From the NCBI RefSeq assembly GCF_006716675.1, contig NZ_VFPM01000002.1, positions 558,001-622,000 of the forward strand: a DNA stretch of 64,000 bases, written 5' to 3'. This stretch comes from Humibacillus xanthopallidus (GTDB lineage: Bacteria > Actinomycetota > Actinomycetes > Actinomycetales > Dermatophilaceae). Position 1 is the stretch's first letter, and the number at the start of each line of letters is the position of its first letter. Positions 25,541 to 34,543 of this stretch are shown here, piece after piece. The notes below the pieces were generated by a model. The model saw only the letters and a program-made list of their open reading frames with translations. It had not been told where the DNA came from and ran no database searches. Position numbers and translations under genes: made by a program.

Positions 25541-28500
25541 ATGCGCCGTCGCCCGGCCACGACCGCCGTCAGTCTCACCGCCCTCGTCCTCGCCGGACTG
25601 GCGGTGCCGATCACCGCCACGGTCGCCCGGGCCGCGGAGCCGGCTCGCACGGCCACCCTCGTCGGATCGCTGCAGGACGAGCTCGGGTGCCCGGGTGACT
25701 GGCAGCCCCAGTGCACGGCGACCGACCTCACCAGGGTCGGCGACACGACGACCTACACGCGTGACTTCACCGTGCCGAAGGGCTCCTACGAGCTGAAGGT
25801 CGCGATCAACCACTCGTGGGAGGAGAGCTACGGCCAGGGAAGCGCCAACCTGCCTCTCGTCCTCGGTGGCGACGCGACGTTGCGCTTCACCTACGACGAT
25901 GCGACGCACGCCATCGGGATCACGCCGCTCGAGCTGTCCGGACCGGCAACGCCTGCCGACGCCAAGCTCGCCTCGGCCTCGCTGCGCCAGCTGGCGACCC
26001 GCGAGCGCTTCTACTTCGTCATGGCCGACCGCTTCGCCAACGGCGACACGGGCAACGACCAGGGTGGCCTGACCGGCAGCCGGCTCGAGACGGGCTACGA
26101 CCCCACCGACGCGGGCTTCTACCACGGTGGTGACCTCAAGGGCGTCACCCAGAAGCTCGACTACATCAAGGGCCTCGGCACCACCGCCATCTGGCTGACG
26201 CCGTCGTTCAAGAACCGCGCCGTGCAGGGCAGCGGATCCGACGCGAGCGCGGGCTACCACGGCTACTGGGTCACCGACTTCACCCAGATCGACCCGCACC
26301 TCGGCACGAACGCCGAGATGAAGGCGCTCATCACCGCGGCGCACGCCAAGGGGATGAAGGTCTACTTCGACATCATCACGAACCACACCGCCGACGTCGT
26401 CGACTACGAGGGTGGCGCGCACAGCTACATCTCCAAGGAGGCCGCCCCCTACAAGGCGGCTGACGGTACCGTCTTCGACGACGCCGTGGTGGCGGGCAAG
26501 CCGATGTGCGCGGTGACCCAGACGGCATACCCCGACTGCTTCCCCGAGCTGTCGGCGACCTCGTCCTTCCCGTACAAGCCGGTCTTCCGCACCGACGCCG
26601 ACAAGACCGTCAAGGTGCCGGCCTGGCTCAACGACCCGACGATGTACCACAACCGCGGTGACTCGACCTTCGCCGGCGAGTCCTCGAGCTACGGCGACTT
26701 CGTCGGCCTCGACGACCTCTTCACCGAGCGCTCCGACGTCGTCACCGGCATGGAGGACATCTACAAGAGCTGGGTCGACTTCGGCATCGACGGCTTCCGC
26801 ATCGACACGGTCAAGCACGTCAACATGCAGTTCTGGCAGGCGTTCTCACCGGCGATCCTCAAGCACGCCAAGGACATCGGCAAGCCGGGCTTCAACATGT
26901 TCGGTGAGGTGTTCGACAGCAACCCGGCCTACATGAGCCAGTTCACGACGACCGGCAAGCTGCCTGCGACGCTCGACTTCGGCTTCCAGAGCGCGGCGCT
27001 CGGCTTTGCCCAGGGCAAGGCGACCACCGGGGTGCGCGACCTCTTCGCCGGTGACGACTACTACACCGACACCGACTCCAACGCCTACGAGCTGCCGACC
27101 TTCCTCGGCAACCACGACATGGGCCGCGTCGGGGCGATGCTGCTCGGCGGCAGCTACGACAACGCCGACGCCGGGCAGCGCAAGAACCTGCTCGACCGCG
27201 CCGAGCTCGCGAACTCCCTGATGTTCCTCACGCGTGGCAACCCCGTCGTCTACTACGGCGACGAGCAGGGCTTCACCGGTCCGGCGAGCGGGTTCGACGA
27301 CAAGCGCGCCCGGCAGGACATGTTCGGCACCAAGACCTCGATCTACCAGGACGACGTCGTCATCGGCAGCCCCGCCCTGCAGGGCACCGGTGCGCACTAC
27401 TCGACCGACGTGCCGCTCTACCAGCACATCAAGCAGCTCGCCGCCCTGCGTCAGGCCAACCCGGCGCTCGCCGACGGCGCGCAGATCCACCGCTACGCCT
27501 CCGACGCAGCCGGCATCTACGCCTTCAGCCGCATCGACAAGGCCGCCAAGCGCGAGTACGTCGTCGCGACGAACAACGCGACGACCCCGAAGTCGGCGAC
27601 CTTCGAGACGTACTCTGCCGGAGCGAAGTTCGTGCCCCTGCTCGGCGGCTCGGGCGACCTGCGCGCCGACAAGGCCGGCCGCGTCACGGTCACGCTGCCG
27701 CCGCTGTCGGTCGCCGTCTACCGCGCCAACGCCACGATGACCTCGTCGTCGGCCGCCCCGGCCATCTACCCGACCTCGCCGAGCGCCGGTGGCGTCGTCG
27801 GCGGCCGCGCCGAGATCGGTGCCGCCGTGCCGGCTAACACCTTTGCCGAGGTCAGCTTCCTCTACCGTCCGGTCGGCACGAGCACGTGGACCCCGATCGG
27901 CACCGACGACAACGCGCCCTACCGCGTCTTCCACGACGTCAGCGGCATCGCCAAGGGCACCCTGCTCGAGTACCGCATGGTCGCCAAGGACCTCTCGGGC
28001 CGTGTCTCGGCCACCTCCACCTACGGCATCGTCGGCGAGCCGCAGACCTCGGGTGGTGGCGGCGGTGGCGGCGTCGGTCCCGTCACGCAGCCGGGCGCCG
28101 TCAGCGTCCCCGGCAACCACAACTCCGAGATGGGTTGCCCGGGCGACTGGCAGCCCGCCTGCCCCGAGGCCCAGCTGGCCCTCGACGCCAAGGACGACAT
28201 CTGGAAGGGCACCTACACGATCCCGGCCGGCGACTACGAGTACAAGGCCGCGATCGACAAGACGTGGGACGAGAACTACGGCGCCGGCGGAGCCGCCAAC
28301 GGCAGCAACATCGCCTACAAGGCTCCGGGCGGCCAGGTCAGCTTCTACTACGACCACCGCACCCACTGGGTGACGAGCACCGCGCAGGGCCCGATTATCA
28401 CGGCTCCGGGCAGCTTCCAGAGCGAGCTCGGCTGCCCCGGCGACTGGGCGCCCGACTGCATGCGCTCGTGGCTGCAGGACCCCGACGGTGACGGCACCTA

Positions 28501-31375
28501 CACCTTCAGCACCGACCGGATCCCGGCCGGCAACTACGAGTTCAAGGTCGCGGTCGGCCTGAGCTGGGCCGAGGCCTACCCCGCCAACAACGTCGCCTTC
28601 TCGGTGCCAGCGGACGGCGTGGTCACGACCATCACCTACAAGAGCTCGACGCACGAGGTCAGCGTCAAGACGTCCAAGGCCGGGGCCGCTCCCGACCTGA
28701 CGAAGGCCAAGGCCTTCATCGTCGGCCCCGACCTCGTGGCCTGGCCGGCCTCGGCCCTGCCTGCGGGGGTCGACCCGGCGACGCTGAAGTGGCGGCTGCA
28801 CTGGTCGGCTGACGGCGGTCTCGCCGTCGACGCCGAGGCCGTGACCGGCGGTTCCGTGGCGTCACTGACCCGCGACCCCGCCGGGCTGCCCGCCTCGCTC
28901 GTGGCCGACCACCCGGAGCTCAAGGGCGCCGTCGCACTACGGCTCGACAAGAAGACCGCGCAGCAGCTGCCCGAGATCCTCAAGGGCCAGGTCGCGGTCG
29001 CGATGTACGACTCCACCGGCAAGCTGCTCGACGCGACCGGGGCACAGACCGCGATCGCGCTCGACAGCCTGTATGCCGCGAAGGCCGCGACGCGCTCTTA
29101 CGGCGTCAGCTTCACGGGCGGCAAGGTCGGCTTCAGCCTCTGGGCCCCGACCGCGCAGTCCGCCACGCTGCTGACCTGGCCGGCAGGCTCACCCGACCAG
29201 CCTGCGAGTGCTGCCCAGCGCGTGCCGATGACCCGCGCCGGCGACGGCTCGTGGTCGGCGTCGCTGCCGTCCTCGGCCCGCAACGTGCGCTACCTCTACG
29301 AGGTGAAGGTCTACGCACCGAGCACGGGCAAGGTCGAGACGAACCTCGTCACCGACCCGAACTCCGTTGCGCTGACGCTGAACTCGACGAGGTCGGTGGC
29401 CGTGGACCTCAAGGACACGGCATACATGCCCTCGGTGTGGCGCACGGCGAAGGCGCCCGCGCTCGCGAAGGACGTCGACTCGACGATCTACGAGCTGCAC
29501 ATCCGCGACTACTCGATGAGCGATGCCAAGGTGCCGGCGGCCAAGCGCGGCAGCTACCTCGCGTTCGCCGAGAACGGTGACGGGCGCACGCACCTCAAGG
29601 AGCTCGCCAAGGCGGGCCTCAACACGGTGCACCTGCTGCCGAGCTTCGACATCGCCTCGATCGAGGAGGACCCGGCCAAGCAGCAGACGCCGCAGTGCGA
29701 CCTCGCGTCGTATGCCCCCGACAGCACCGAGCAGCAGAAGTGCGTCGGTGCGGTCGCGAGCAAGGACGCCTTCAACTGGGGCTACGACCCCTACCACTAC
29801 AGCGTGCCGGATGGCTCGTATGCCTCGAGCGCCGCTGCGGCAGATGGCGGTTCGCGGATCGCGGAGTTCCGCACAATGGTCGGCGCCCTGCACGAGGACG
29901 GCCTGCGCGTCGTGCTCGACCAGGTCTTCAACCACACGGCGGCCTCGGGCCAGGCCGACAAGTCGGTGCTCGACAAGGTCGTGCCGGGCTACTACCAGCG
30001 GCTCAACGCGATGGGCACCGTCGAGACCTCGACGTGCTGCCAGAACGTCGCCACCGAGCACGCGATGGCGCAGAAGCTCATGGTCGACTCGGTCGTGATG
30101 TGGGCCAAGGACTACAAGGTCGACGGCTTCCGCTTCGACCTCATGGGTCACCACAGCAAGGCCAACATGCTCGCCGTGCGGTCGGCCCTCGACGCCCTGA
30201 CCCCCTCGAAGGACGGGGTCGACGGCAAGGCCATCTATCTCTACGGCGAGGGCTGGAACTTCGGCGAGGTCGCGAACAACGCCCTCTTCGTCCAGGCGAC
30301 GCAGGGCCAGCTCGGCGGCACCGGCATCGGCACCTTCAGCGACCGCCTGCGTGACGCGGTGCGCGGTGGTGGCCCGTTCGACGAGGACCCGCGCAAGCAG
30401 GGCTTCGGCTCGGGCGAGGCGACCGACGACAACGGTGCGATCGACAAGGACGGCAAGCCCGTCAACGTCGACGCGGCCGCGCGCCTCGCTCACGACACCG
30501 ACCTCGTGCAGCTCGGTCTCGCCGGCAACCTGCGCACCTTCACCTTCCGCAGCCAGGCGAGCGGCTCGGTCGTCAAGGGCACCGAGGTCGACTACAACGG
30601 GTCGCCGGCCGGCTATGCCGACCAGCCCGACGAGGTCGTCACCTACGTCGACGCGCACGACAACGAGACGCTCTTCGACTCGCTGACGTACAAGCTGCCC
30701 GTCGCGACGACGATGAAGGACCGGGTGCGCATGAACACCCTGTCGCTCGCGACGACCGCTCTCGCGCAGACGCCGTCGTTCTGGCACGCCGGCGCCGACC
30801 TGCTGCGCAGCAAGTCGCTCAACCGCGACAGCTACGACAGCGGCGACTGGTTCAACCGGCTCGACTGGACGGGCGCCGACAACGGCTTCGGCCACGGTCT
30901 GCCGCCGGAGGCGCAGAACTCCGCGAAGTGGTCGTTCATGAAGCCGCTGCTCGCCAACCCGGCCCTCAAGCCGGCGTCCGGTGACGTCAAGGAGGCGAGC
31001 GCGATGGCGGAGGACCTGCTCAAGCTGCGCTTCAGCTCGCCGCTCTTCCGCCTGGGCAGCGCCGCGGCGATCAACGCCAAGGTCAGCTTCCCGGTGTCGG
31101 GCACGGCTGACGCGCACCAGGGCGTCATCGTCATGCGCATCGACGACACCGTGGGCGCCGACGTCGACCCCGCCCTGCGAGGCGCCGTCGTCGTGTTCAA
31201 CGCGACGCCGTCGGCGGTCTCCCAGAAGGTGGCCGGCCTCACGGGGCAGGTGCGCCTCAGCCCGGTGCAGGCGAACGGGGCCGACAGCGTCGTCAAGCAG
31301 GCCGCATACGACGCCGGCGCCGGGGCCCTCAAGGTGCCGGCACGCTCGGTGGCGGTGTTCGTCCAGCCGAACTGA
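25541..31375 (+). CDS. Secreted amylopullulanase with two GH13 catalytic domains
   Basis: The 1944-residue protein starts with a signal peptide ending near ARA-AEP (residue 31). Next comes an X25-type starch-binding-like repeat (ELGCPGDWQPQC). A GH13 alpha-amylase domain has nucleophile D422 (GFRIDTVKH), acid E456 (FGEVFD) and D526 (GNHDMG). After an Ig-like segment come two more GCPGDW repeats near residues 865 and 960. The second half is a pullulanase with a CBM48-like start, FNWGYDP near 1411, D1533 (GFRFDLMGHH), E1570 (YGEGWNF) and D1707 (DAHDNE), plus a DUF3372-like end. There is no LPXTG anchor. The ATG at 25541 follows AAGGAG. It would cut alpha-1,4 and alpha-1,6 bonds outside the cell. 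Confidence 0.93.
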   Translation: MRRRPATTAVSLTALVLAGLAVPITATVARAAEPARTATLVGSLQDELGCPGDWQPQCTATDLTRVGDTTTYTRDFTVPKGSYELKVAINHSWEESYGQGSANLPLVLGGDATLRFTYDDATHAIGITPLELSGPATPADAKLASASLRQLATRERFYFVMADRFANGDTGNDQGGLTGSRLETGYDPTDAGFYHGGDLKGVTQKLDYIKGLGTTAIWLTPSFKNRAVQGSGSDASAGYHGYWVTDFTQIDPHLGTNAEMKALITAAHAKGMKVYFDIITNHTADVVDYEGGAHSYISKEAAPYKAADGTVFDDAVVAGKPMCAVTQTAYPDCFPELSATSSFPYKPVFRTDADKTVKVPAWLNDPTMYHNRGDSTFAGESSSYGDFVGLDDLFTERSDVVTGMEDIYKSWVDFGIDGFRIDTVKHVNMQFWQAFSPAILKHAKDIGKPGFNMFGEVFDSNPAYMSQFTTTGKLPATLDFGFQSAALGFAQGKATTGVRDLFAGDDYYTDTDSNAYELPTFLGNHDMGRVGAMLLGGSYDNADAGQRKNLLDRAELANSLMFLTRGNPVVYYGDEQGFTGPASGFDDKRARQDMFGTKTSIYQDDVVIGSPALQGTGAHYSTDVPLYQHIKQLAALRQANPALADGAQIHRYASDAAGIYAFSRIDKAAKREYVVATNNATTPKSATFETYSAGAKFVPLLGGSGDLRADKAGRVTVTLPPLSVAVYRANATMTSSSAAPAIYPTSPSAGGVVGGRAEIGAAVPANTFAEVSFLYRPVGTSTWTPIGTDDNAPYRVFHDVSGIAKGTLLEYRMVAKDLSGRVSATSTYGIVGEPQTSGGGGGGGVGPVTQPGAVSVPGNHNSEMGCPGDWQPACPEAQLALDAKDDIWKGTYTIPAGDYEYKAAIDKTWDENYGAGGAANGSNIAYKAPGGQVSFYYDHRTHWVTSTAQGPIITAPGSFQSELGCPGDWAPDCMRSWLQDPDGDGTYTFSTDRIPAGNYEFKVAVGLSWAEAYPANNVAFSVPADGVVTTITYKSSTHEVSVKTSKAGAAPDLTKAKAFIVGPDLVAWPASALPAGVDPATLKWRLHWSADGGLAVDAEAVTGGSVASLTRDPAGLPASLVADHPELKGAVALRLDKKTAQQLPEILKGQVAVAMYDSTGKLLDATGAQTAIALDSLYAAKAATRSYGVSFTGGKVGFSLWAPTAQSATLLTWPAGSPDQPASAAQRVPMTRAGDGSWSASLPSSARNVRYLYEVKVYAPSTGKVETNLVTDPNSVALTLNSTRSVAVDLKDTAYMPSVWRTAKAPALAKDVDSTIYELHIRDYSMSDAKVPAAKRGSYLAFAENGDGRTHLKELAKAGLNTVHLLPSFDIASIEEDPAKQQTPQCDLASYAPDSTEQQKCVGAVASKDAFNWGYDPYHYSVPDGSYASSAAAADGGSRIAEFRTMVGALHEDGLRVVLDQVFNHTAASGQADKSVLDKVVPGYYQRLNAMGTVETSTCCQNVATEHAMAQKLMVDSVVMWAKDYKVDGFRFDLMGHHSKANMLAVRSALDALTPSKDGVDGKAIYLYGEGWNFGEVANNALFVQATQGQLGGTGIGTFSDRLRDAVRGGGPFDEDPRKQGFGSGEATDDNGAIDKDGKPVNVDAAARLAHDTDLVQLGLAGNLRTFTFRSQASGSVVKGTEVDYNGSPAGYADQPDEVVTYVDAHDNETLFDSLTYKLPVATTMKDRVRMNTLSLATTALAQTPSFWHAGADLLRSKSLNRDSYDSGDWFNRLDWTGADNGFGHGLPPEAQNSAKWSFMKPLLANPALKPASGDVKEASAMAEDLLKLRFSSPLFRLGSAAAINAKVSFPVSGTADAHQGVIVMRIDDTVGADVDPALRGAVVVFNATPSAVSQKVAGLTGQVRLSPVQANGADSVVKQAAYDAGAGALKVPARSVAVFVQPN

Positions 31376-31438
31376 GGCTCATCGGCTGGCTCACGCGCGC
31401 CCTCGGCTCCCGGTCTCCCGGGAGTCGAGGGCCGTGCT

Positions 31439-31454
31439 ATACCCTCGGGGGTAT
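31439..31454. promoter_or_regulatory. CsoR-type operator overlapping a start codon
   Basis: The sequence ATACCCTCGGGGGTAT is the ATACCC-n4-GGGTAT form recognised by CsoR-family repressors, which respond to copper, persulfide or formaldehyde. The Bacillus copZA site is nearly the same with one more spacer base. Its last two bases are within the ATG of the next small gene, so repressor binding would cover the start. The family match is from memory and the effector is unknown. Confidence 0.65.
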
Positions 31455-31587
31455 GCCAGAGCTCGAGTTGCCTGCCTCTGCCGCCCCATGGCTCGCCGGA
31501 GTCTCCCTCATGGCGCTGCTCGGCTCGGTGGCGTATGCCGTCCGGCGCCGTCCGTGCGTCGACGGAGCGTGTGGGGTGGCCGGGTGA
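31453..31587 (+). CDS. 44-residue single-span membrane protein with Cys pair
   Basis: The gene encodes MPELELPASAAPWLAGVSLM followed by ALLGSVAYAVRRRPCVDGACGVAG. It has one membrane helix (about residues 12-31), then RRR, then cysteines C35 and C40 on the probable cytoplasmic side. Third codon positions are mostly G or C. The stop overlaps the next GTG as GTGA, which supports it as real. There is no clear ribosome binding site; the start may be leaderless. It belongs to no family I recognise. Confidence 0.6.
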   Translation: MPELELPASAAPWLAGVSLMALLGSVAYAVRRRPCVDGACGVAG

Positions 31588-32015
31588 CAGGCATCTCGCA
31601 GGAGCCCCGCCTCGGCGGCGCGGACCCCGGGGTCGTCTCCTCCCCGCCGGGCCGGTGGCCCGCGCGCCGCGTCTGGTCGGGCGTCGGCCTCCTGGCCGCT
31701 CTCGTCCTGCTCGTCGCGGCGGGGCCGGGCTGGGCGTTCACCACCCAACCGCTCTGGTCGGTCCTCACGCTCGGAGCGCTCGCCGCGGCCTCGGTCGCCC
31801 TGGCGACCTTCGTGCCGCTGCCGGGAGAGGGCCTGCACGTCCACCTCGGGTGCGGGCCGTGCGCGGCCGTCGGAGGGCTCGCAGCCGTCGGCAGCGCGTG
31901 GCTCGCGCTGACCTCGGCACTCGACGCGGGCACGGCCTCACTCGCGCTCGCCCTGGCCGGCTTCGGGCTCGCGCGACGGGTCACCGAGCCGCAGACCTGC
32001 GCCCGCCCCTTCTGA
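31584..32015 (+). CDS. Four-helix membrane protein with HLGCGPC motif
   Basis: The 143-residue protein has four hydrophobic segments: about 31-52, 55-78, 88-112 and 115-133. A HLGCGPCAAVGG motif lies at the start of the third helix and a further Cys near the C-terminus (EPQTCARPF). The GTG start overlaps the upstream 44-residue gene by four bases. Together with the CsoR-type operator this suggests a metal- or sulfur-stress membrane pair. The function is not known to me. Confidence 0.65.
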   Translation: MTGISQEPRLGGADPGVVSSPPGRWPARRVWSGVGLLAALVLLVAAGPGWAFTTQPLWSVLTLGALAAASVALATFVPLPGEGLHVHLGCGPCAAVGGLAAVGSAWLALTSALDAGTASLALALAGFGLARRVTEPQTCARPF

Positions 32016-32075
32016 CGCTGCGGAGCGTCGAGCCCCCATCTGTCGCGAGGTGGCGAGGCGGCATACGTTGGTCGG

Positions 32076-33038
32076 GTGACGACACGTGCGACGAACGACA
32101 TGACCTATCGACAGCTCGGCGACAGCGGCCTGACGGTCTCGGCGGTAGGCCTGGGCTGCAACAACTTCGGGCGACGTCTCGACCAGGAGGGCACCACCGC
32201 AGTCGTCAACGCGGCGCTCGACGCCGGCGTGACGCTCTTCGACACGGCCGACATCTACGGACTCGGTGCGAGTGAGGAGCTGCTCGGCGCGGCCCTCGGC
32301 AAGCAGCGCGAGAACGTCGTCGTGGCAACGAAGTTCGGCATGGACATGCAGGGCGCCAACGGGCCCGACTGGGGTGTGCGCGGCTCACGGCGCTACATCC
32401 GCACGGCGGTCGAGGCGAGCCTGCGCCGGCTCGGCACGGACTGGATCGACCTCTACCAGCTGCACCGACCCGACCCGCACACCCCGATCGGGGAGACCCT
32501 CGCCGCCCTCGACGAGCTCGTGCGCGAGGGCAAGGTGCGCTACATCGGCAGCAGCAACCTCACCGGATGGCAGGTCGTCGACGCGGACTGGACCGCCCGC
32601 AGCGCCGGCACCGAGCGGTTCGTCTCGGCACAGAACGAGTACTCCCTCCTCGAGCGCGACGTCGAGGACGAGCTGGTGCCCGCGTGCGAGCACGTCGGGG
32701 TCGGGCTGCTGCCCTTCTTCCCCCTCGCGTCCGGCCTGCTCACGGGCAAGTACCGCCGGGGCCAGGCGGCGCCGGAGGGCAGCCGGCTCGCGTCGATGAG
32801 CGAGCGTCTCGAGGCCGCCGACTGGGACACCATCGAGCGCCTCGAGGGGTATGCCGCCGAGCGGGGCCTGCGCCCCATCGACGTCGCCATCGGCGGGCTC
32901 GCGGCGCAGCCGGCCGTGGCCTCGGTCATCGCCGGGGCGACGACCCCCGAGCAGGTGCTCGACAACGTGCGCGCCGGCTCGTGGCAGCCGAGCGTCTCCG
33001 ACCTCGCCGCCCTCGACGAGATCACCCAGCAGGGCTGA
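32076..33038 (+). CDS. Aldo/keto reductase
   Basis: The 320-residue NADPH-dependent oxidoreductase has the catalytic Asp-Tyr pair in LFDTADIYGLGASEELLG and the lysine in VVVATKFGMDM. The later motifs are YQLHRPDPHTPIGETLAALDELVREGKVRYIGSSN and the cofactor loop near VIAGATTPEQVLDN. It is most like the general stress / YajO-type subfamily. The start is GTG at 32076 or ATG at 32100, with no strong ribosome binding site for either. It lies 60 bases after the membrane pair and might share its transcript. Confidence 0.9.
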   Translation: MTTRATNDMTYRQLGDSGLTVSAVGLGCNNFGRRLDQEGTTAVVNAALDAGVTLFDTADIYGLGASEELLGAALGKQRENVVVATKFGMDMQGANGPDWGVRGSRRYIRTAVEASLRRLGTDWIDLYQLHRPDPHTPIGETLAALDELVREGKVRYIGSSNLTGWQVVDADWTARSAGTERFVSAQNEYSLLERDVEDELVPACEHVGVGLLPFFPLASGLLTGKYRRGQAAPEGSRLASMSERLEAADWDTIERLEGYAAERGLRPIDVAIGGLAAQPAVASVIAGATTPEQVLDNVRAGSWQPSVSDLAALDEITQQG

Positions 33039-33067
33039 CCCGCCCTCGCCGACGACCCTGAGGTGTC

Positions 33068-33214
33068 GTCGAGTGCCCACTTTCCTGCGTCGGGAACTGG
33101 GCACTCGATGGGTGGGTGTGGTCGAGTGCCCATTTTCCTGCGTCGGGAACTGGGCACTCGATGGGTGGGTGTGGTCGAGTGCCCATTTTCCTGCGTCGGG
33201 AACTGGGCACTCGA
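33068..33214. repeat. Three tandem 53-bp palindromic repeats, GTCGAGTGC family
   Basis: Units start at 33068, 33121 and 33174, exactly 53 bases apart. Each begins GTCGAGTGCCCA and ends GGGAACTGGGCACTCGA, so each folds into a long hairpin with CCTGCGTC at the tip. Copies two and three are almost identical. They fill the 197-base gap between convergent genes. Related units lie at 12849 and 60670. Confidence 0.85.
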
Positions 33215-33235
33215 CGGTGAGGGAGGGCGGCCGGG

Positions 33236-34543
33236 TCAGGGGGTAGCGGTCTCGACTGCCACGGCGCCGTCAGCGGGGGAGTGGGCGCGTTCGGCGCGGC
33301 GGGCCGGGAGGTAGAAGAGCGCGCCGACGATGCTCACCGCGCCGGCAGCCACCATGGCGACCTGCGTCGACGTCTGCTCGGCGAGCAGGCCGAGCAGCGG
33401 TGCGCACAGCCCGAAGGCCGCGAAGGCGACCATGGAGTTCATCGACAGCACGGTGGCGCGGTTGCCAGACCTCGCCTCGCGGTGGAGTAGGGCGGCGTGC
33501 ATCGGGCCACCCGAGCCGTGCAGCAGGTAGGTCACCGAGTAGGCGGCGATGAGGGCGGCCGGACCGGCCACGAGCCCCATGACGACGGCGCCCACGCCGT
33601 TGAGCACGCGGGCCAGGATCGCGGTGCGGGCGGCGCCGACCCGTCGGCTCGTCCAGCCGGCGAGCGCGGCCCCGATGGCGAAGACCGCCCAGCCTCCGGC
33701 CGCGACCGGGCCCATGATCGCGCCGGCCCGCTCCTCGCTGCCGACGAGCTCGGCGAGCCGGATCGGCTGGAAGGTCTCGAAGACGATCATGGCGACCGAC
33801 CAGAAGACCTCGACGACGATGATGCCGCGCAGCACCCGGTTCGAGCGCAGCAGCCCGAGCCCGTCACGGACCACGGTAGGCGCCTCCTTCGCGGAGGCGG
33901 CCGCGCGAGCCAGCGCCGAGGAGCCGGCCCTCGTCTGAGGCTCCTTGAGCAGCACGATAGTGGCGAGCAGGTGCACGAGGTTGAGCCCGACGAAGACGAG
34001 CACCGGCAGCAGGAGTGCGGATGCGCCGGTGAAGGGGTGCCACCAGACGAGCGCCCCCGAGACGAGGGCCCCGGCCGCGATGCTCGAGCCGAGCACGGTG
34101 CCCTGGGCCGCGAGCGACCCGTCGACGTCGGCTCCCGGCGTCGAGACGTGCACCGTGTCGACGAACCACGCCTCGAGGGGTCCGGAGTCGAGCGCCCGGA
34201 AGACCCCGGTGAGCACGGCCGCCGCGAGGAAGGCCCAGAAGGACTGCGCCACGATGAGCATCGCGCTCGCCACGACGTTGACGGCCGCCGCCGTGATGAA
34301 GACCGGCCGTCGGCCGAAGGCGTCGGCGAACCCACTCGTCGGCAGCTCGAGGAAGAAGACGGTGAGCCCTGCCGCCGAGGACACCGTGAGCGACTGGGCT
34401 ACGGACAGCCCCCGCTCGAGCTGCCACAGGGTGAGCAGGCCCACGACGAGACCGACCGGGAACCAGCGGGTGAAGCTCAGCGTGAGGAAGACCCGGCGCG
34501 CCGCGGCGGGGGAGAGGACGGCATACCCATGCTCGGCGGCCAT
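33236..34543 (-). CDS. MFS transporter
   Basis: The 435-residue protein has about 12 hydrophobic helices. The first cytoplasmic loop SGFADAFGRRPVFITAAAVN is the MFS motif A (G-x-x-a-D-x-x-G-R-R). It is probably a drug or metabolite exporter. The ATG at 34543 overlaps the stop of the upstream ArsR-like gene (ATGA), so the two form an operon. The frame is open further upstream but that part is the regulator's antisense frame and has no transporter features. Confidence 0.88.
   Translation of the reverse strand: MAAEHGYAVLSPAAARRVFLTLSFTRWFPVGLVVGLLTLWQLERGLSVAQSLTVSSAAGLTVFFLELPTSGFADAFGRRPVFITAAAVNVVASAMLIVAQSFWAFLAAAVLTGVFRALDSGPLEAWFVDTVHVSTPGADVDGSLAAQGTVLGSSIAAGALVSGALVWWHPFTGASALLLPVLVFVGLNLVHLLATIVLLKEPQTRAGSSALARAAASAKEAPTVVRDGLGLLRSNRVLRGIIVVEVFWSVAMIVFETFQPIRLAELVGSEERAGAIMGPVAAGGWAVFAIGAALAGWTSRRVGAARTAILARVLNGVGAVVMGLVAGPAALIAAYSVTYLLHGSGGPMHAALLHREARSGNRATVLSMNSMVAFAAFGLCAPLLGLLAEQTSTQVAMVAAGAVSIVGALFYLPARRAERAHSPADGAVAVETATP

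Noticed and set aside
29189..31117. A 642-codon minus-strand frame opposite the pullulanase domain
   Set aside because: The plus strand carries all catalytic motifs in order; the antisense frame is a GC-bias artefact.
33068..33214. The evenly spaced 53-bp repeats as a CRISPR array
   Set aside because: There are no unique spacers: the period equals the palindromic unit itself, and no cas genes are present.
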